Shown one piece after another: positions 25,709-36,365 of a stretch of DNA of 64,000 bases (its first letter is position 1; every line of letters begins with the position of its first letter). A model generated the notes under the pieces. It did not search any database. It saw only the letters and a program-made list of their open reading frames with translations, and was not told where the DNA came from. The stretch covers positions 2,170,001 through 2,234,000 of the forward strand of contig JAYXKI010000003.1 of the NCBI GenBank assembly GCA_037892935.1. Direction: 5' to 3'. The stretch comes from Phlebopus portentosus (lineage: Eukaryota; Basidiomycota; Agaricomycetes; Boletales; Boletinellaceae). Made by a program: the position numbers and the translations under genes.

Positions 25709-26002
25709 TCAGTCTTCGTTCAACGAACAACTTCCTACACCGCCGCCTCAGCGCCAATCTTCGACATCTTTGGATAAAGTAATGTAACATCACTTACCAA
25801 ACCAGTCTGTTCCGCTGGGCTTCTGCTTTTCTGGTCCGAAGAGATTTAATCCCGTCCTTGTTTCTTCCGTAAACTTTTCTGCGACGATCATATCTTTGGC
25901 CTATGCATTGTCGCTCTATACTTTCCAACAACACCACCACCGTCGCTAGTGAAAATTTCTTGATTGCGATCGCTGACTTACGCGTCGGATACAAGGCCAC
26001 AT
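25709..26002 (-). CDS. Predicted 53-residue protein, unknown function
   Basis: Gene reconstructed from three phase-consistent exons: 26002-25982, 25900-25798 and 25746-25709. The first intron is about 80 bases and the second 51. The protein starts MWPCIRRAKDMIVAEKFTEE and continues with TGLNLFGPEKQKPSGTDWF, ending SCSLNED. The exon 2 frame has the look of a conserved small protein (charged helix, then GPEKxKPSGTDW). There is no membrane segment. I do not recognise the family. Too short and too split for ordinary ORF finding, so it might be missing from automated annotation. The second splice junction is the weakest part; without it the frame would end in a few codons. Confidence 0.45.
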
Positions 26003-26461
26003 CACCATACTCCACGCGTTACGTTGCTAATGATGGACATACATGGACTTTCTTTTCTATCTTCTGACGGGGTCAGAAAATTGCAGGCCTTACCACTCTG
26101 GCAGAAAGCGAGACTTCGCGCCCGGAGCCGCAGCATGTACGTTGTTCTTTCGAATTCTTTGGTGGCCCAGATGATATTGAAGCTCTCGGATTCAATTCCG
26201 TTCTCCTCATTCGCACATGTCTTTGCCAATGAATGGGCCATCGGAGACCGGGATATCATACCCCCAAGACTCGTGTTCCTCCACGTTCACTACCTTGTGG
26301 GCCTGCAGGTCATTCCATCGACAGATCGGAACTTTAACACACGTTCCCGATGTTGCGAAGGGAATGTAGGGTGGAACTAAGACAAGATACTCCATCGAGG
26401 AGAACTTTCTTTCAGACCACCGAACCCTTACCGGAGGGCCCCAGCAGCCATTCAGGATGCA

Positions 26462-26469
26462 TATAAAAA
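26462..26469 (+). promoter_or_regulatory. TATA box TATAAAAA upstream of DUF6593-like gene
   Basis: TATAAAAA sits 125 bases before the ATG at 26587 and is followed by a pyrimidine-rich stretch, the common layout of strong fungal promoters. Confidence 0.55.
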
Positions 26470-26586
26470 GGTGTACTACCTGGTCCTCTTTTCCTCCATC
26501 GGACTGTTCGTTCGAGTTTCTTCGAGCTATTCCCAACCAGACCTCACTCACATCTCCTTGCTTCCCAATTCTCTCGTACTTTTATC

Positions 26587-27424
26587 ATGCAGGCCTTCAA
26601 TGCTAACGGCGGTAGAGACAAGCTCTGCTGGTCGTCTGAAGACCCTCGCGAATCGATGGTCTTTGGACCTTGGGGCCCGCTCTATCGCTTCGCCGTAAGG
26701 GCCCTTCACGTCGTTCTTCATTCTGCTTCCCAAGATTGATACTCTTGAACATAGCATGACTATAGCCGCAATGTAACTGAGTGCTATCGCACATCTCGTG
26801 GAGACAAGGAAGACCGTGTCGCTCGTTTTGAATGGGGTCCGAACGGTGCCCTAGGCCGTGTCTCGATTGGCAAGGTACGCTTTACTTCTGGAAAACGAAA
26901 CTAATATAGTATTCATTCCTTTTTTTAACTTCAGATCAGCCTGCCGATGATCGACCTCTGCAACCCTCTCCCGGGCAATCCAGTGAGTTGATTCTAGCTA
27001 CTTGCAGTAATGAGGCTCTGTGTCGAGCCTTGTATTGTAGACATACAGAAGCTGCATCGGTCCCGATGGACTCCGCTACCAGTGGGCACCCAGCACGAAT
27101 GGCGTTGACGTCGTCGTAAGTTTTACCATGTCCACACTAACTCATCTCATTCAAAACTGAAACTCTTCTGCTTCTATCAGCTACAAGATCCGTACAACAA
27201 CACGATCGCCTGCATGCACCCGATCCGTCCGACTCGCTATCCGGTGGGCAAGGTCTATTACGAGTTCTATTTTTACAAAAGCGGAAACGGAGGAGCTGTA
27301 AGTTTTGCAAACCCTTTCTGAGGAGCTGCTATTAACGCTGAAATGGTAGCTTCTCCCTCCTGTTATGGATATTGCCGTGGTCACCGCTATGCTATACCGC
27401 TATTGCTCCGCTTACGGCTTTTGA
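26587..27424 (+). CDS. DUF6593-like protein (basidiomycete-type), unknown function
   Basis: Six or so small exons give about 200 residues: MQAFNANGGRDKLCWSSEDP, VFGPWGPLYRFA, then HDYSRNVTECYRTSRGDKED with RVARFEWGPNGALG, ISLPMIDLCNPLPGNP, TYRSCIGPDGLRYQWAPS, LQDPYNNTIACMHP, GKVYYEFYFYKSGNGGA, and LLPPVMDIAVVTAMLYRYCS. The pattern of an isoleucine/arginine-rich core, a GPDGxxYxW strand, a D-P-x-N turn and a C-terminal hydrophobic helix (MDIAVVTAMLYR) matches the DUF6593 proteins seen in large numbers in agaricomycetes. No enzyme motif is visible. A TATA box and a pyrimidine tract precede the ATG, suggesting strong or inducible expression. A second protein of this type is at 38934-39812. Confidence 0.75.
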
Positions 27425-27765
27425 TCTCCCCGGTCGACGCTGATCTCTGACTTTATGCATTCCATTTCATTTTTGCCTCCCCACTTATGTGTACGATCAG
27501 TCGAGTAGTCTTCTCTTGCTTACTGTCCGCTTCAAGTGGATCAAAACATACCTGGAAGTTTGATTCACTTTAGGTAGCCGGGAGCTGCTTCGAACCCAAA
27601 CTTGAGACCGGACTCTGGTTTTGTTTGTGTACCCTTGTGTATTTCCAAATCCATAATAAATGTGGCTATGTCTTCTATCTTGCAGCACCTCTCTTCTCTC
27701 GTCCGGGGGAACGATTGACACAAAGGTACAGGCCAAGAAGCATGCACAATCAGTTCATACGAAGT
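27425..27765. other. Convergent intergenic, no gene seen
   Basis: About 340 bases between convergent stop codons; 3' UTR and terminator territory of both genes. Confidence 0.4.
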
Positions 27766-29422
27766 TTACAACTTTGATTTCGGCTCTTCCTCCTGTCCAC
27801 GAGCGACATCGTATATCTGATCAACGCTTCGGAGAACCCATTCCGTACCTTCATCGCTGCTAAGCCAGCGGTCTTCCTCGTTAAGTTGAGGTTCTGAACG
27901 AGCTTTGAGTAACCCAAAGACATGGCTAACCAATTGTGGCGCGACGCGTGTTTCGGCGCGAAGACAAGCAATGCCAACGACCGATCCAAGCACCCGACTG
28001 AGATTGCCTTGCTCCTGCGAGTCGAAAGAGGGATATCCAATCGGTGCAAGTACGACCCCATAGGCCTGGATGATGAAGGCTGCATCACCAAACATCGCGG
28101 GCCCGACCGCAGAAAAGTAACGGATCAGTCCGTTGTGGCCCAGTGTGGCCCCGCGATCGAGATTCGCAAGATTAGCAGGTACGGAGCGGGTCCGGGTCAG
28201 TCAAAAATGATCGGCGCGAAGCAGACAAGAACATGGAAGAATGAATGGACGGACAATAAGCGAAGCGGCAGTGCAAAGAAGGGTGAGCAAGGAAGGCGCG
28301 ATCGAGCCCGCATCATGAGAAGGGGAAGCAAGGGCCCCGCCGAGGAAGGAAAGTTCAAAAGGGGCGTTGTGTCCATAAAGAGAAAGTCGACGCCGACCCC
28401 AGAACAACATAGGACGAAGCGTTGCGAACCGACGGAACGAGAGAACGGAACGACGGGTGTTTCGGATTTCGGATTGAAAATATGCATTGGATAACAAAGT
28501 CAGAGACTAGAAGGCACGGGAGGGAGAATAATGCATATTGAATACGTACAAATGAAGTCGGGATGATACGAGCCCAGTTTATTGTATAGCTTTTCCGCAT
28601 GCGGCTTGTATATGTTATTCCATAGCGTCTGCCCTCGTTTAACAGTCTCCGTAACATTTTCAGGAGTCACAGTCCTAAACACACGCGAGAAACAGTCAGG
28701 TTATCAATACATCAGAATGCATCGAAAATCATACGGAAGATGTCTGACACTCACCGACGTGATTCTTTTCTAAGTCCGTTCTGGACGTCATCTTCAAATG
28801 CTTCCGACATTGCAGCGAGAGATAAAATTGTCTAAAATTCCGAAGAAAAAAATCGCAACTTAAATTTTCTTTTTTTTTCCCTCGTCCAACAAAATGATGA
28901 CAAAAAGGAGACAAACCCTCGGCACACCAATGAAAATGCTGCTCTTAAGCGCGGCCTCCCTCATTTTCGCCGCTACGTCCAGGCGGGCATGAAGGGCTCC
29001 AGACACGTCCCGCGTTGCGAACCGATAAAGGTCACCAACTGCCCCAGGGGTGTTTGCCGTCAAGAGCGTGCAAGTCTAGGCATGTTTATAGGATGTCATG
29101 ACATGAACATTGATGTTTTCAATGCATGCATATGGCAGATAGATGGAGTAATAGCGCGCATTTATTGCCAGTGCGGGCGCACGTGTGTGCAATTGATACA
29201 AGTCGTTGATAGGAGGACGTCAATTATGCCTCCAAGCTTCAGCGCTGATCGGAAACTAGGACACACCGAGAGAACGAGCCAGCCGTTTACGGCACCGTGC
29301 TCTTGCGCCTCCTTCCGCGTATGATGTAGCACGCCGTTTAATGCATGCACTGGTGGACTTGCGAACGGTTGTGGATTACGTTGCGAAAGGAGATGCTTCA
29401 CTACAGGAGGAAGCTTGACCAT
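27766..29422 (-). CDS. AhpD-like alpha-helical protein (carboxymuconolactone decarboxylase-like)
   Basis: Exon 1 has an ATG at 29422 and reads MVKLPPVVKHLLSQRNPQPF to GAVNGWLVLS; it splices to TCTLLTANTPGAVGDLYRFA (about 29070), then KMREAALKSSIFIGVPR, TILSLAAMSEAFEDDVQNGL, TVTPENVTETVKRGQTLWNN and KLYNKLGSYHPDFI. The last exon is FIIQAYGVVLAPIGYPSF, NLSRVLGSVVGIACLRAETR, ending EEEPKSKL. The REAxLKSSxxxGVPR helix recalls the AhpD fold, but no CxxC redox pair is visible, so peroxidase-partner chemistry is doubtful. Many fungi carry such a protein of unknown role. The intron between HPDFI and FIIQAYG (28080-28549) is about 470 bases, far above the local norm. The ATG at 28095 in frame just before the last exon would permit a short isoform. 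Confidence 0.65.
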
Positions 29423-29881
29423 TTTGCTCGTATCAACCAGGACTGAGTATCTTGCAGTCGCACTGTGTAGTAGGAGTTCAACTTGTCATCCCACCGGAAC
29501 CAGTGTACTTGCGCGGATATACGATTATGAGACGCGATCCAAAATTCTCATGACACAAAATCAATTTGTTTATTCACACTTTCGAAACTATCAAATCCAA
29601 AGCGCACGGCGCTGCAAATCAAACCGAACCCAAATTCAAACTCTACTGCAAATCAAATATACGACTATGCGCATGTGCGAAAGAAAGGGCACTGATGACG
29701 TGTGGTATAGTCATGAAGTCCGTCCTTCCACAGGTCGGACGGCATAAACCGGTCTAGGCGCCGGATTCATCATGAACAGGAGGTGGTGGACTAAAATGAG
29801 ACTAACGGGTATACGACGGTTGGGTCATGGAGTAGTGATGAATGGATACACATTGGCTTGGAAAGTTCGATCCTGTGCCAT
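29423..29881. other. Intergenic between AhpD-like and GH128 genes
   Basis: About 460 bases in tandem orientation: promoter of the AhpD-like gene and 3' flank of the glucanase. No coding signal. Confidence 0.4.
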
Positions 29882-31214
29882 TTAATTGAATGAGAGGTTG
29901 ATGATAGCGGAACCGAGTGCTGTTGGCGTTCCATCGTCCTGCATGAGTCGGTCGAGTTCGTTTACGCCTTGCATGTCCTTCATGAATCCGAATGGACTCC
30001 AGGAGACAACGTAGTCGGTCGATTCCACGAAGTTGACGATTGTCTCGTAGAACTCCCAAACCTGGCTCTCGCTGCACTGCTGACCATTGTTCTCGTAAGC
30101 CGTGTTGAAATTCTGGACCATCGGATAATTAATTTCTCTACACCATTGGAAGAAGTGGTGAAACTGACCTGGCAGGCAAACTCGGTGATCCAAACAGGTA
30201 TATTGAATTGGTTGTGCCACTTTTCAATGTAATCAATCATGTCCTGCGCAGAAGTGCCGTAGTAGTGAAGAGTGAGGCCGGCAACCTGGTTCGAGCATTG
30301 TGAATTTCTAACCCGATACTCAACGGACAAGTACTTACGTTGCAACCATCGCACTTGTCGAAGAAGTCTATCATCCAATCGAAACCATTCGGGTTGGAAG
30401 AAGTGCATGGCGATAGAAGCGAATACCCTTCATCCACGAGAGGTTCCAGGTATTCCTTCCAAACACTCACAGCGGTGTCCACGTCCATGTTTGCTTGTCC
30501 CGCTTCATTAACTCTAAATGCCTGGATTAGAGATAATTCGCATCAGACATTAACATGAACGCACTCGTTGAAGCCCATAGCAATATTGGCATAGCCAGCT
30601 ACGACGGTACTCTTGAAGCTCTCCAACTTGTCCGCAGCATTTCCCCAAAGCATGGGCATACACGTGAGGCCGAGCTCTGAAGCCAAGCTAGGGCACTGTT
30701 CACTCCAAGTGTAAATGCTAAAAATAGTCAGTATCATGGAAAGGACAACGAACGAGCTCTCAAGTCAAACTGACTATTGGACGTTGTCTGTCACGAAGTT
30801 GCGAAGGGAATCATCGTTTCCATTAGGCCAGGCAAGACCAACTTTTCCACTTCCGCTGTTACTGACAGATGATGTGCTTGTTGGCGCGGTAGACACTGAT
30901 GACGCGGTAGACAATGATGACGAGGATTGATCCGGTGAAGATTGGTCGGATGATGAAGTAGAGGGAGCCTGCGTCGCATCAGACGTCGATGTCGTGGCAG
31001 GAGTCTGAGCAGCCGAGGAGGATGGTCTCTGTTTGCAGCGTTGGGACGAATCGCGCTTATGTTTGAGGACCGCGTCGTGACCGTGAGCGCGCTTTACCTT
31101 GACCATGTGATGACCGTCATGAGCCAAAGCTGTCACAGGCGACGCCTGGAGGTTGCAGACGAGGACTGCGAGCGAGGAGAGCGCAAAGAGATTGAAGAGT
31201 TTGCCGAATGCCAT
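29882..31214 (-). CDS. Secreted GH128 endo-beta-1,3-glucanase (Asl1/GLU1-like)
   Basis: Family GH128 hydrolase acting on beta-1,3-glucan of the fungal wall; founding member is a shiitake glucanase. ATG at 31214 gives MAFGKLFNLFALSSLAVLVC, a signal peptide. Residues about 30-60 are basic with possible KR processing sites; a Ser/Thr-rich linker follows (TTSTSDATQAPSTSSS and on) that could be O-mannosylated. The catalytic barrel begins at KVGLAWPNGNDDSLRNF and continues YIYTWSEQCPSLASELGL, TCMPMLWGNAADKL, IAMGFNEC (predicted acid/base Glu), PNGFDWMIDFFDKCDGCN, GLTLHYYGTSAQDMIDYIEK, PVWITEFACQ (predicted nucleophile Glu), and SWSPFGFMKDMQGVNELDRL. It ends ALGSAIINLSFN. All family motifs are intact. 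Likely role: wall remodelling or fruit-body autolysis (inference). Confidence 0.92.
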
Positions 31215-31952
31215 AGTGCTTGTTGCGTGGGACTTGGGTCAAAGGACACCGAAAAAAGCAGAGAAGGCTGGAGTATAAGAGGCTTGTTTAGCAAACGAGA
31301 AGTTAGGGAAAGAATGTGATGCAAAAGAGCGTCAGTGCCTGGGGTCGAGGCAGCAAAGAACGACGGTAGCAACAGATGAAAAGGAGAGCGGGATGCGAGC
31401 AATGAAGGGACGCAAAAATCGAGAACACCAAAACCAAAGTTACCCGATGCCTTATAACGGCGTCGGAGTTTGAAAATGCCGGCCTTGGCCAAGGCTTGGT
31501 GATCCCCCATAGGTCCGCAATATCTCATATCGGGCAAGTGTGACCTGCTGTAACCGGAACCCCACTTATTTTATTTTTATTGTTTATTGTTTATTCGCTT
31601 CTCTGTCCTCAATATTGCCTCGTTACATAACACGTCCCCTACTACTGGCAAAGCAGTAAACATGGCCATGGTCTGTCCTCGTCTACTCTGGATCTCCATT
31701 CAGCGTGAAGAAAAACTGTCCACAGTCCAGAGCATGCAGTCTCTTATTGAGTCACAGTCGGAAGCGCAGGTGGCAACCGAAATTATATTTGTGAATCATT
31801 TCGGCTAGAGGAGTCACGCGCGAAAATCACACATAAGTAGACATGCCCTGGGCAACACCTCTCTTTTCCTCAGCCTTTCAAGTTCCTGTCAAGAGACCGG
31901 CCAACCCACTATTTGTCAACCATACTCAGCTTCATCTCCTGAGACGCTCACA
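31215..31952. promoter_or_regulatory. Divergent intergenic, GH128 / RRM gene
   Basis: 738 bases between start codons, longer than the other divergent pairs. It contains an AT-rich patch of TTTATTG-type repeats at about 31568-31590. No clear TATA box for either gene. Confidence 0.4.
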
Positions 31953-33198
31953 ATGGCCGACGCATCTGCTGCTGCTCCTGTCCCTGCAGTCGTGCCTGAG
32001 GCCGAGCAACAAGAGGGAAAAGTCGTCGAGGACCAGCCTGCCTCTAAGAAGGTCTAGTTCTTCTCAATTCCGTGCCTCTCCTTCCACTCTAATTAGCTTT
32101 AAATTAGATCTTCGCTGGCAACCTCAACTACGGCATAACCAGCGAGGACCTCAAAAAGTTCTTTGCGACTGCCGTGGGCGAAGACATGTACGTCGTCCGT
32201 CTATTTGCCACTTTGCGCGCCGCCGCCTCACTTTTTGTTTTCTGCTGCGCGCACCGTGTGCCACATTGCTCACATCATCACATTTCTCAGCCTCTCTTGT
32301 GAGGTGATACAGCGCAGAACTCGGCGCGGTGAACGTTCCGCCGGATATGGCTTCGTTGAGGTTGCTACCGACGATGCTGTAAATAAGGCGATTGATGAGT
32401 TGAACGGTCAGGAGTTAGAGGGCCGTAAGGTTGTCGTCAATCTCGCCGACTCCGACGAACAAAAGGAGAAGAAGAGGGCCGAGAGGAAGGTGAAGAAGCG
32501 CGTTGGTCGTCGCGGCTCCAAGGCTGTTCCTGGTGAAGTCACCGAGGCAGAGGCGAACGGTGAGGCCGAAAAGCCTGCGACATCCACTGACGCGGAGGGT
32601 GAGAACAAGCCCAAGAAGAAAAGGAGGAGCAACGCCGTATGTTGAGTTGACTTCTCTTCACGTCCAAGATTTCCTGACACGTCACCTACAGAAAAAGTTC
32701 AAGAAGGCCAAGAAGATTGCGGCGACAGGAGAGAACGGTGCTCCTGCGGAAGCTGCTGAGGGTGGCACTGCACCTGCGGCAGAAGACGAGAAAAAGAAGC
32801 CGAAGCCGAAGCGCACTCCTAGGCCGCGCCGCCCTGCTGGAGAGGAACCCACCGGCGAGCAATCCAAGACAACGCTTTTCGTTGCAAATTTGCCATTCGC
32901 GATTGATGATGACGGTCTTGCCGAGGTCTTCAAGAAGGCAGAATTTACCGTTACTACTGCGCGGGTTGTGCGCTGGCGCTATGGTCATCCTCGCAAGAGC
33001 AAGGGCTACGGATTCGTCTCTTTTGCCGACGAAGCACAGCAGCAGAAGGCTTTGGAGACGATGCAAGATGCGGAGATACCTGATGGCAGGGAAGGCGTGC
33101 GCAAGATCACTCTCAAGATCGCTATTGACGCCGCACATAGCGAGAATGAAGCGGCGGAGAAGGGAGACGCACCAGCACCGGTTGAGGCGGATGCGTAG
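31953..33198 (+). CDS. Two-RRM RNA-binding protein with Lys/Ala-rich linker
   Basis: Exon 1 (31953-32051) is MADASAAAPVPAVVPEAEQQ..ASKK; after an intron RRM1 begins IFAGNLNYGITSEDLKKFF (RNP2-like IFAGNL) and continues after a second intron with RSAGYGFVEVATDDAV (RNP1) and ELEGRKVVVNLA. A long Lys/Ala/Glu linker (KKRAERKVKKRVGRR, then KKKPKPKRTPRPRRPAG) leads to RRM2: TTLFVANLPFAIDDDGLAEV and SKGYGFVSFADEAQQQKAL. It ends APAPVEADA. Both RNP1 motifs keep the aromatic residues (YGFV). The highly charged linker suggests nucleic-acid tethering and nuclear location. I do not recognise a yeast orthologue with confidence, so no symbol is given. It lies 276 bases upstream of GPATCH11 on the same strand. 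Confidence 0.88.
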
Positions 33199-33474
33199 CT
33201 GCTTTTACATCACAGATTCATGCTCGAATGTTTGTTACTATTCACCCCCTTCTCCTTCCCACTTAGTAATCTGTTCTTTCTGACATGTACGTAGTCGCTT
33301 GTGGGTTGTGCTCAGGCTCCTCGTTTTATTCGCGTCTCTTTAGCTCGTACTGAGACGAATATTCATTTCACTTTTCCAAATTTTACCGTGAACTTTGATT
33401 ATGTAAGATAAGGCTCCTCCAATAGGAAGTACATCTTAAAGTATTGTCAGTACCTGTATAAACATCACTACTTC

Positions 33475-34808
33475 ATGGCCAGTGACGACGAGGACGATTA
33501 CCTCTCGGAAAAATTCTTGCTAGGGTCAACTGCGGAATCTTCGAAGAGACCTCCCACATATGCTGAACGGAGAAAGCAAGCCCAGAGGGAGTCGGAAAAG
33601 AAGAATGTGCAGAATCGCGCTAAGAGCCGGCGAGAGCGAGAAGCGGAAGCTCGCGAACAAGGTCTTAGACAAAGCCTCTTTGATCGTGCACAAGCAGAAA
33701 GGCAGGAGACGGGAGCGGAAAATAAGGCTGTGAAAATGATGCTTCGAATGGGCTTCAAACCTGGGGAATCCTTAGGACGTACCGATGGCACAGAACAGAC
33801 TACTTCTGACTCCAGCGCTACTCTCGTCCCTGCTCAACAAGATACGGGATCATCGACAAATGTCGTATCTGATACAGCCTCGATAGGCCAGAGCAAGCAA
33901 GGCCTTGGATTAAAGCATCGTACTGCACCACTTGTAGTCGACATTTGGTCCGGTAAGTATGTGAGCCACACGTTCCTATATAAACGTATGCTAATAAGTT
34001 GAATCAACAGGGAAGAAGGGCGTTGGGCTGGGCAAGCGCGCCCCGTCTCCAGGGGCACTGGAGCGTGCTTCAAAGGCCGCGCGTATTGACGAAGATAGGA
34101 AACGTGAAACATACCGAAGCCACACACGGGAAGCATTTGAAGAACGTCGCATCCTTGGCCGGCTCAGTGCAGCGTCGCGGACGTTGCTTGATCTCGATGA
34201 GAAAGCAGGGATACAAGTCAGTGATCTTAATGTTATATTTGTGTTTGCACGGCGCTCGGACGGGCTGATCTGGTTACTTTGATACAGTTCAACATCCTGT
34301 CACTCAACCCACAAGAACCCGAGACTATTCCTTCCGAGCTCTTGGAGGCACTGTCCACTGCATTTGTCGATGACCCACAGACTACTGTCGTCAATATGGG
34401 AGCACACGATAGCGAAAGAGAGCGGTTGCGAAAACAAATGGAGATGGACGCTCTGCAACCGTTACAAACATTGTCACCAGACGGAGACAGTGACAGCGAC
34501 AAGACCGCAGAGATCCCGAAGGAGAACGCTCCGATTCTGTGGCCGTTGTCAGACGAAACTATTGACGAGGCACGGGAGTTCTTGGGACTCAATGTGAGCG
34601 CTCTGATCTCCTCCTTTGACTGTGGTAACTGATTGCGTCTTCTGCTTTCTATTTTATTGCATATACGCAGGCTCACGACAGGCTGAAACGAGTCCTCCAA
34701 TATCTACGCGAGAAATACTTTTACTGCTTTTGGTGCGGGACTCAGTACAGCGACAAAGCGGATCTCGATGGCAATTGTCCAGGTGAAGACGAAGAGGCCC
34801 ATGACTAG
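33475..34808 (+). CDS. GPATCH11: G-patch and DUF4187 protein, GPATCH11-like
   Basis: Fungal relative of GPATCH11 (CCDC75). It starts MASDDEDDYLSEKFLL, the conserved acidic N-terminus of the family, followed by a long charged coiled-coil region (PPTYAERRKQAQRESEKKN). The G-patch runs AVKMMLRMGFKPGESLG, an insert of about 40 residues, then GLGLKHRTAPLVVDIWSGKK with an intron inside the last part. RSHTREAFEERRILGRLSAA and a Ser/Asp-rich region follow. The C-terminus is a clean DUF4187: RVLQYLREKYFYCFWCGTQY and DLDGNCPGEDEEAHD, with the CxxC..C cysteine set of a likely metal-binding knuckle. Three introns. G-patches activate DEAH helicases; the helicase partner is not evident from the sequence. 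Confidence 0.9.
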
Positions 34809-35343
34809 ATGGAACATGTGTCTCTACCTCTACACACGACATGACCGATTCCAAGCCACCCAGGCTGTGCTCGGTGCATTTATATGTCGTGTTCTCTGAA
34901 TAGAACAAGGTGCGGCGAATATCCGTCACTGATCAAAGGATCCTTGACGACATTCATTTATTTCTGCTTCCTGCATGATACGAACAGGAATCAATTTGAT
35001 TGACATGGGATATTCTGCACACGCACGGCCGTCGATAGCGAAACTGAAGGGAAAATGCAGCGAACTTGATTGATGATGTAGGTTCTGTGGTACAGAAATG
35101 CAAGAGCGACACGGTAGTGTCAAAACTGAAGTAACCGAGTTGCAACGAGTGGTGGTAACAAGCGAGACTGGCTGATTGGCTACGACAAACTGAATAGATA
35201 TCGAAGTATAAACGAGCAACGAAAGATAGAAGATCGATGAAGGCAACAAGATAATGCAAGAGGATCATCAGGGATGGTAGCAAATGCGCAAAATACGGAA
35301 GGAAAAGTAGAAAGAAGGACGGCCCAATAAATAAAAAAGGTAA
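34809..35343. other. Convergent intergenic, no gene seen
   Basis: About 530 bases between the stop codons of GPATCH11 and the Ser-rich gene. Small minus-strand ORFs have no recognisable content. Confidence 0.35.
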
Positions 35344-36365
35344 CTAAGCGATCGGAGCTATCTGACGGTGCAACGACGAAATCCTGAGTCCTGCCTGATG
35401 ATGCCTGACAAGCGGACGGGTGTCTTGATCCAGGTCCATCGGGGAAGTATGAGGAGATCTTGAAGGACTCCGGCGTTCCTTCCGGCCGGCGGCAACACTA
35501 TGATTTCTATTGATGGATGCAGGGAACGAGAAGGTAGCAAGGGACTCTGCCAGCATAGGTGGAAGAGTTGGGATCATAACGGGAGAGGGAAGGTCCGAGT
35601 TTGTACCTCGCGCTCGAATCTGCTTGAAAGATGGTGATGTTGGAGATGCCTGCGGGGAGCGACGCCGCGCAAAAGATGATATTGGAGTAAATGAAGCTTC
35701 GCTTAGCTTCAGACGATCCATGGCTTCTCCTCGAGAGCGTCGAACAGGCAGAGAAGGAACAGGCGGGATTGAGTCAGTACTGCTACTTCCAGAAGAACGA
35801 CGTGAGCCCGAAGACTGTGATGATGCCTGGAGGATTCGAAGCGGGAATGAGTTTCATGCCGATCGCAGATTCGCGCCGAGCGAGGCTGAGTGAGAAAAAC
35901 GCGTACCTTGTCGCGATGCTGTTCTGGGTCGCGTTGGTGATCTCCCACAGCTGGCATACTTCCCCGACGCGACTGGATGATAGCACAACTATTAGCAGTC
36001 CATTCCTGGTAAGAAGCCCAAAATGCGCTCACATGTACCGCGTATGGCGAAAAACGTGCAGCTTTGATGTTTCCTGAGCTCGCACGTCTTTTGAAATTCA
36101 ACTCGCTGCCATTCTCTTTCGGTGCATCGTATTGAGAAACTATGATAGTTGGTGAAGCTGCTCTCGGTGATCGCGCCGGAACTTGCGACGATTGAGATGA
36201 AGCAGAAGGACTTGGTGAACGCGAGTGAGATTGAGAATGTGAAGAAGCTCGTGACTGTGAGCGCGAATCCGGCCCAGAGCCGGCGGAAACAGGAAGCTTC
36301 GAGTCAGGTGCAAAGCCGAGAGATTCCATGAGCTCAACAAAAGACGGAAGGGGCGATGGCGACAT
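35344..36365 (-). CDS. Ser-rich disordered protein, unknown function
   Basis: Three exons are phase-consistent: one from 36365 to about 36046, a middle one of about 70 bases (SRRGSMPAVGDHQRDPEQHR), and a last one from about 35826 to the TAG at 35344-35346. The N-terminus MSPSPLPSFVELMESLGFAP has one short hydrophobic motif that looks conserved; after that the chain is Ser/Arg-rich (SQSRASSHSQSHSRSPSPSA). Exon 3 contains DSIPPVPSLPVRRSRGEAMD, RLKLSEASFTPISSFARRRS and PVMIPTLPPMLAESLATF. Many SP and RxxS sites suggest phosphoregulation. No domain is recognised. Function unknown. Confidence 0.65.

Noticed and set aside
27922..28494. Plus-strand ORF of 190 codons
   Set aside because: It lies antisense to the last exon and long intron of the AhpD-like gene, is Lys/Arg-rich because the other strand is pyrimidine-rich, and shows no domain.
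32717..33283. Plus-strand Arg/Leu-rich ORF of 188 codons
   Set aside because: Shifted frame within the RRM protein gene, whose true frame carries intact RRM motifs.
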